Positions 6,515 through 7,223 of a stretch of 7,223 nucleotides of DNA are shown piece after piece; the first letter of the stretch is position 1; every line of letters starts with the position of its first letter. This DNA comes from Demequinaceae bacterium (GTDB taxonomy: Bacteria > Actinomycetota > Actinomycetes > Actinomycetales > Demequinaceae). Location: NCBI GenBank assembly GCA_011524475.1, contig WTKG01000187.1, positions 1 to 7,223 of the forward strand, given 5' to 3'. Position numbers and translations under genes: made by a program. A model generated the notes under the pieces. That model was not told where the DNA came from, did no database searches, and saw nothing but the letters and a program-made list of their open reading frames with translations.

Positions 6515-7021
6515 CTATTCATGCAACATGCGCAACATCCGGGTGTTTCCCAGAGTGTTTGGCTTCACACGCGCAAGATCCAAAAACTGTGCCACACCGT
6601 CGTCATGAGAGAGCAGCAGTTCCTGATACACATCCGCCGGTACCACGTCTCCTTCTACAGGAACAAAGCCGTGGCGGGCAAAAAATTCCACTTCAAAGGT
6701 CAAGCAGAACAGCTGAGTCAAGCCCAGTTCACGTGCCCGTTCCACGAGCGAGGTGATCACCGCACTTCCCACCCCGGAGCGTTTCCACTCCGCATCTACT
6801 GCCACCGTTCGAATCTCTCCGAGTTCTTTCCACAAAATATGGAGGGCACCACAACCAATAATCTGGCCATCCTGTTCAGCGACCACAAAGTCGCGAATAG
6901 CTTCGTAGTAGGACACGTGGTCGTGTTCGAGCAAAATTCGTTGATGGGCGTAGTCCGCCACGAGGGACCGAATGCTAGGGACGTCCGCAGGGACTGCGTC
7001 ACGTACGTGCAGGGCGCTCAC
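6515..7021 (-). CDS. argA: Short-form N-acetylglutamate synthase (GNAT amino-acid acetyltransferase)
   Basis: This enzyme should acetylate L-glutamate with acetyl-CoA, the first step of arginine synthesis. It is a stand-alone GNAT domain of 168 residues, without the amino-acid-kinase domain of the classical ArgA. It closely resembles mycobacterial Rv2747 (about 174 residues) as I recall it: YYEAIRDFVVAE (38-49), GCGALHILWKELGEIRTVAV (56-75), the acetyl-CoA loop KRSGVGSAV (80-88), TFEVEFFARHGF, and a C-terminal VKPNTLGNTRML. The start is GTG 7021; no in-frame alternative that would make a better start exists upstream, and no strong Shine-Dalgarno sequence is present. A weak -10-like GACGAT lies six bases before it. 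The gene is convergent with mutY. I see no clear ArgR operator upstream. Other GNAT functions are possible but the match to this subfamily is strong. Confidence 0.9.
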   Translation of the reverse strand: MSALHVRDAVPADVPSIRSLVADYAHQRILLEHDHVSYYEAIRDFVVAEQDGQIIGCGALHILWKELGEIRTVAVDAEWKRSGVGSAVITSLVERARELGLTQLFCLTFEVEFFARHGFVPVEGDVVPADVYQELLLSHDDGVAQFLDLARVKPNTLGNTRMLRMLHE

Positions 7022-7223
7022 CCCACGATCGTCCCACGGCTTTATCCGTACAGAAACACGGTTTCCGCATGCGGCGGTAACTTCTTATTCCGAGATAGTC
7101 GAAGCTTTGTGTGTTGAGAGATAACCGGTTATTCTTTTTGCGGGCGGCTCGCTCCGCCTGACCTTCGTTTCGGTAACTCGCGCTACCGAGGACGCACATG
7201 CGGGAAGGCAAAGGGGACCCTGT
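7022..7223. other. Upstream region of argA with inverted repeats, no convincing gene
   Basis: This 202-base stretch holds no gene I can support. It contains CCGCATGCGG (7066-7075), a perfect 12-base palindrome ATAACCGGTTAT (7121-7132) followed by a T-rich run on the plus strand, GGCGG and CCGCC arms (7144-7148 and 7155-7159), and TCGGTA and TACCGA arms (7170-7175 and 7184-7189). Any promoter of argA should be here. At the very end an ATG at 7198 has GAGGA five bases before it and stays open to the edge (MREGKGDP), so a plus-strand gene might begin there, but nine codons are too few to tell. Confidence 0.5.
7121..7132. repeat. Perfect 12-base palindrome upstream of argA
   Basis: ATAACCGGTTAT is its own reverse complement. 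It lies about 100 bases upstream of the argA start. A short T-rich stretch follows on the plus strand, but a four-pair A/T stem with a four-base loop would make a poor terminator, so a protein-binding site is the better guess. Function unknown. Confidence 0.45.

Noticed and set aside
6498..6536. A possible terminator between mutY and argA made by GTTGCG (6498-6503) and CGCAAC (6531-6536).
   Set aside because: The loop is 27 bases long, no T-run follows on either strand, and the second arm is part of the argA coding sequence.
6999..7211. A 70-codon open frame on the minus strand (TTG start) upstream of argA.
   Set aside because: It overlaps the argA start in another frame, begins with TTG without a ribosome binding site, has no recognisable domain, and crosses the inverted repeats.

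Overview
The window reads as a stretch of ordinary chromosome from an actinomycete (Actinomycetota) of moderate GC content, roughly mid-50s percent by eye. The evidence is the gene set: a short-form N-acetylglutamate synthase of the mycobacterial Rv2747 type, a MutY whose C-terminal part looks like the actinobacterial winged-helix-like region instead of the usual 8-oxoguanine-sensing domain, a RadA followed by a small membrane protein in the place mycobacteria have Rv3587c, and several genes that look leaderless. A family such as Actinomycetaceae would fit, but I cannot prove it from one window. No phage, insertion sequence, CRISPR array, tRNA or rRNA is visible.

Left part (1-3525), all on the minus strand: a hypothetical single-pass membrane protein (2413-3525), an ABC exporter ATPase (1620-2369) and its ABC-2 permease (877-1623, start and stop codons overlapping), then proC (1-817), cut by the left edge just before its end. 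The first three probably form one transcription unit. proC has its own candidate promoter, with a strong inverted repeat just upstream of it.

Middle and right part (3579-7021): radA (plus), transcribed divergently from the hypothetical membrane protein; a secreted-domain membrane protein (4958-5560, minus) whose stop codon overlaps that of radA; mutY (plus), divergent from it; and argA (6515-7021, minus), convergent with mutY. RadA and MutY are both genome-maintenance proteins. ProC and ArgA make proline and start arginine synthesis, both from glutamate. In mycobacteria the order is radA, disA, Rv3587c, canB, mutY. Here disA and canB are absent from between radA and mutY, the most interesting contextual point in the window.

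The last 200 bases (7022-7223) hold no convincing gene but contain several short inverted repeats and perhaps the first codons of a further plus-strand gene. I found no clear new multi-gene system. The items most worth checking are the missing disA, the operator-like palindrome before proC, the shared leaderless-promoter pattern, and the unrecognised 370-residue membrane protein.
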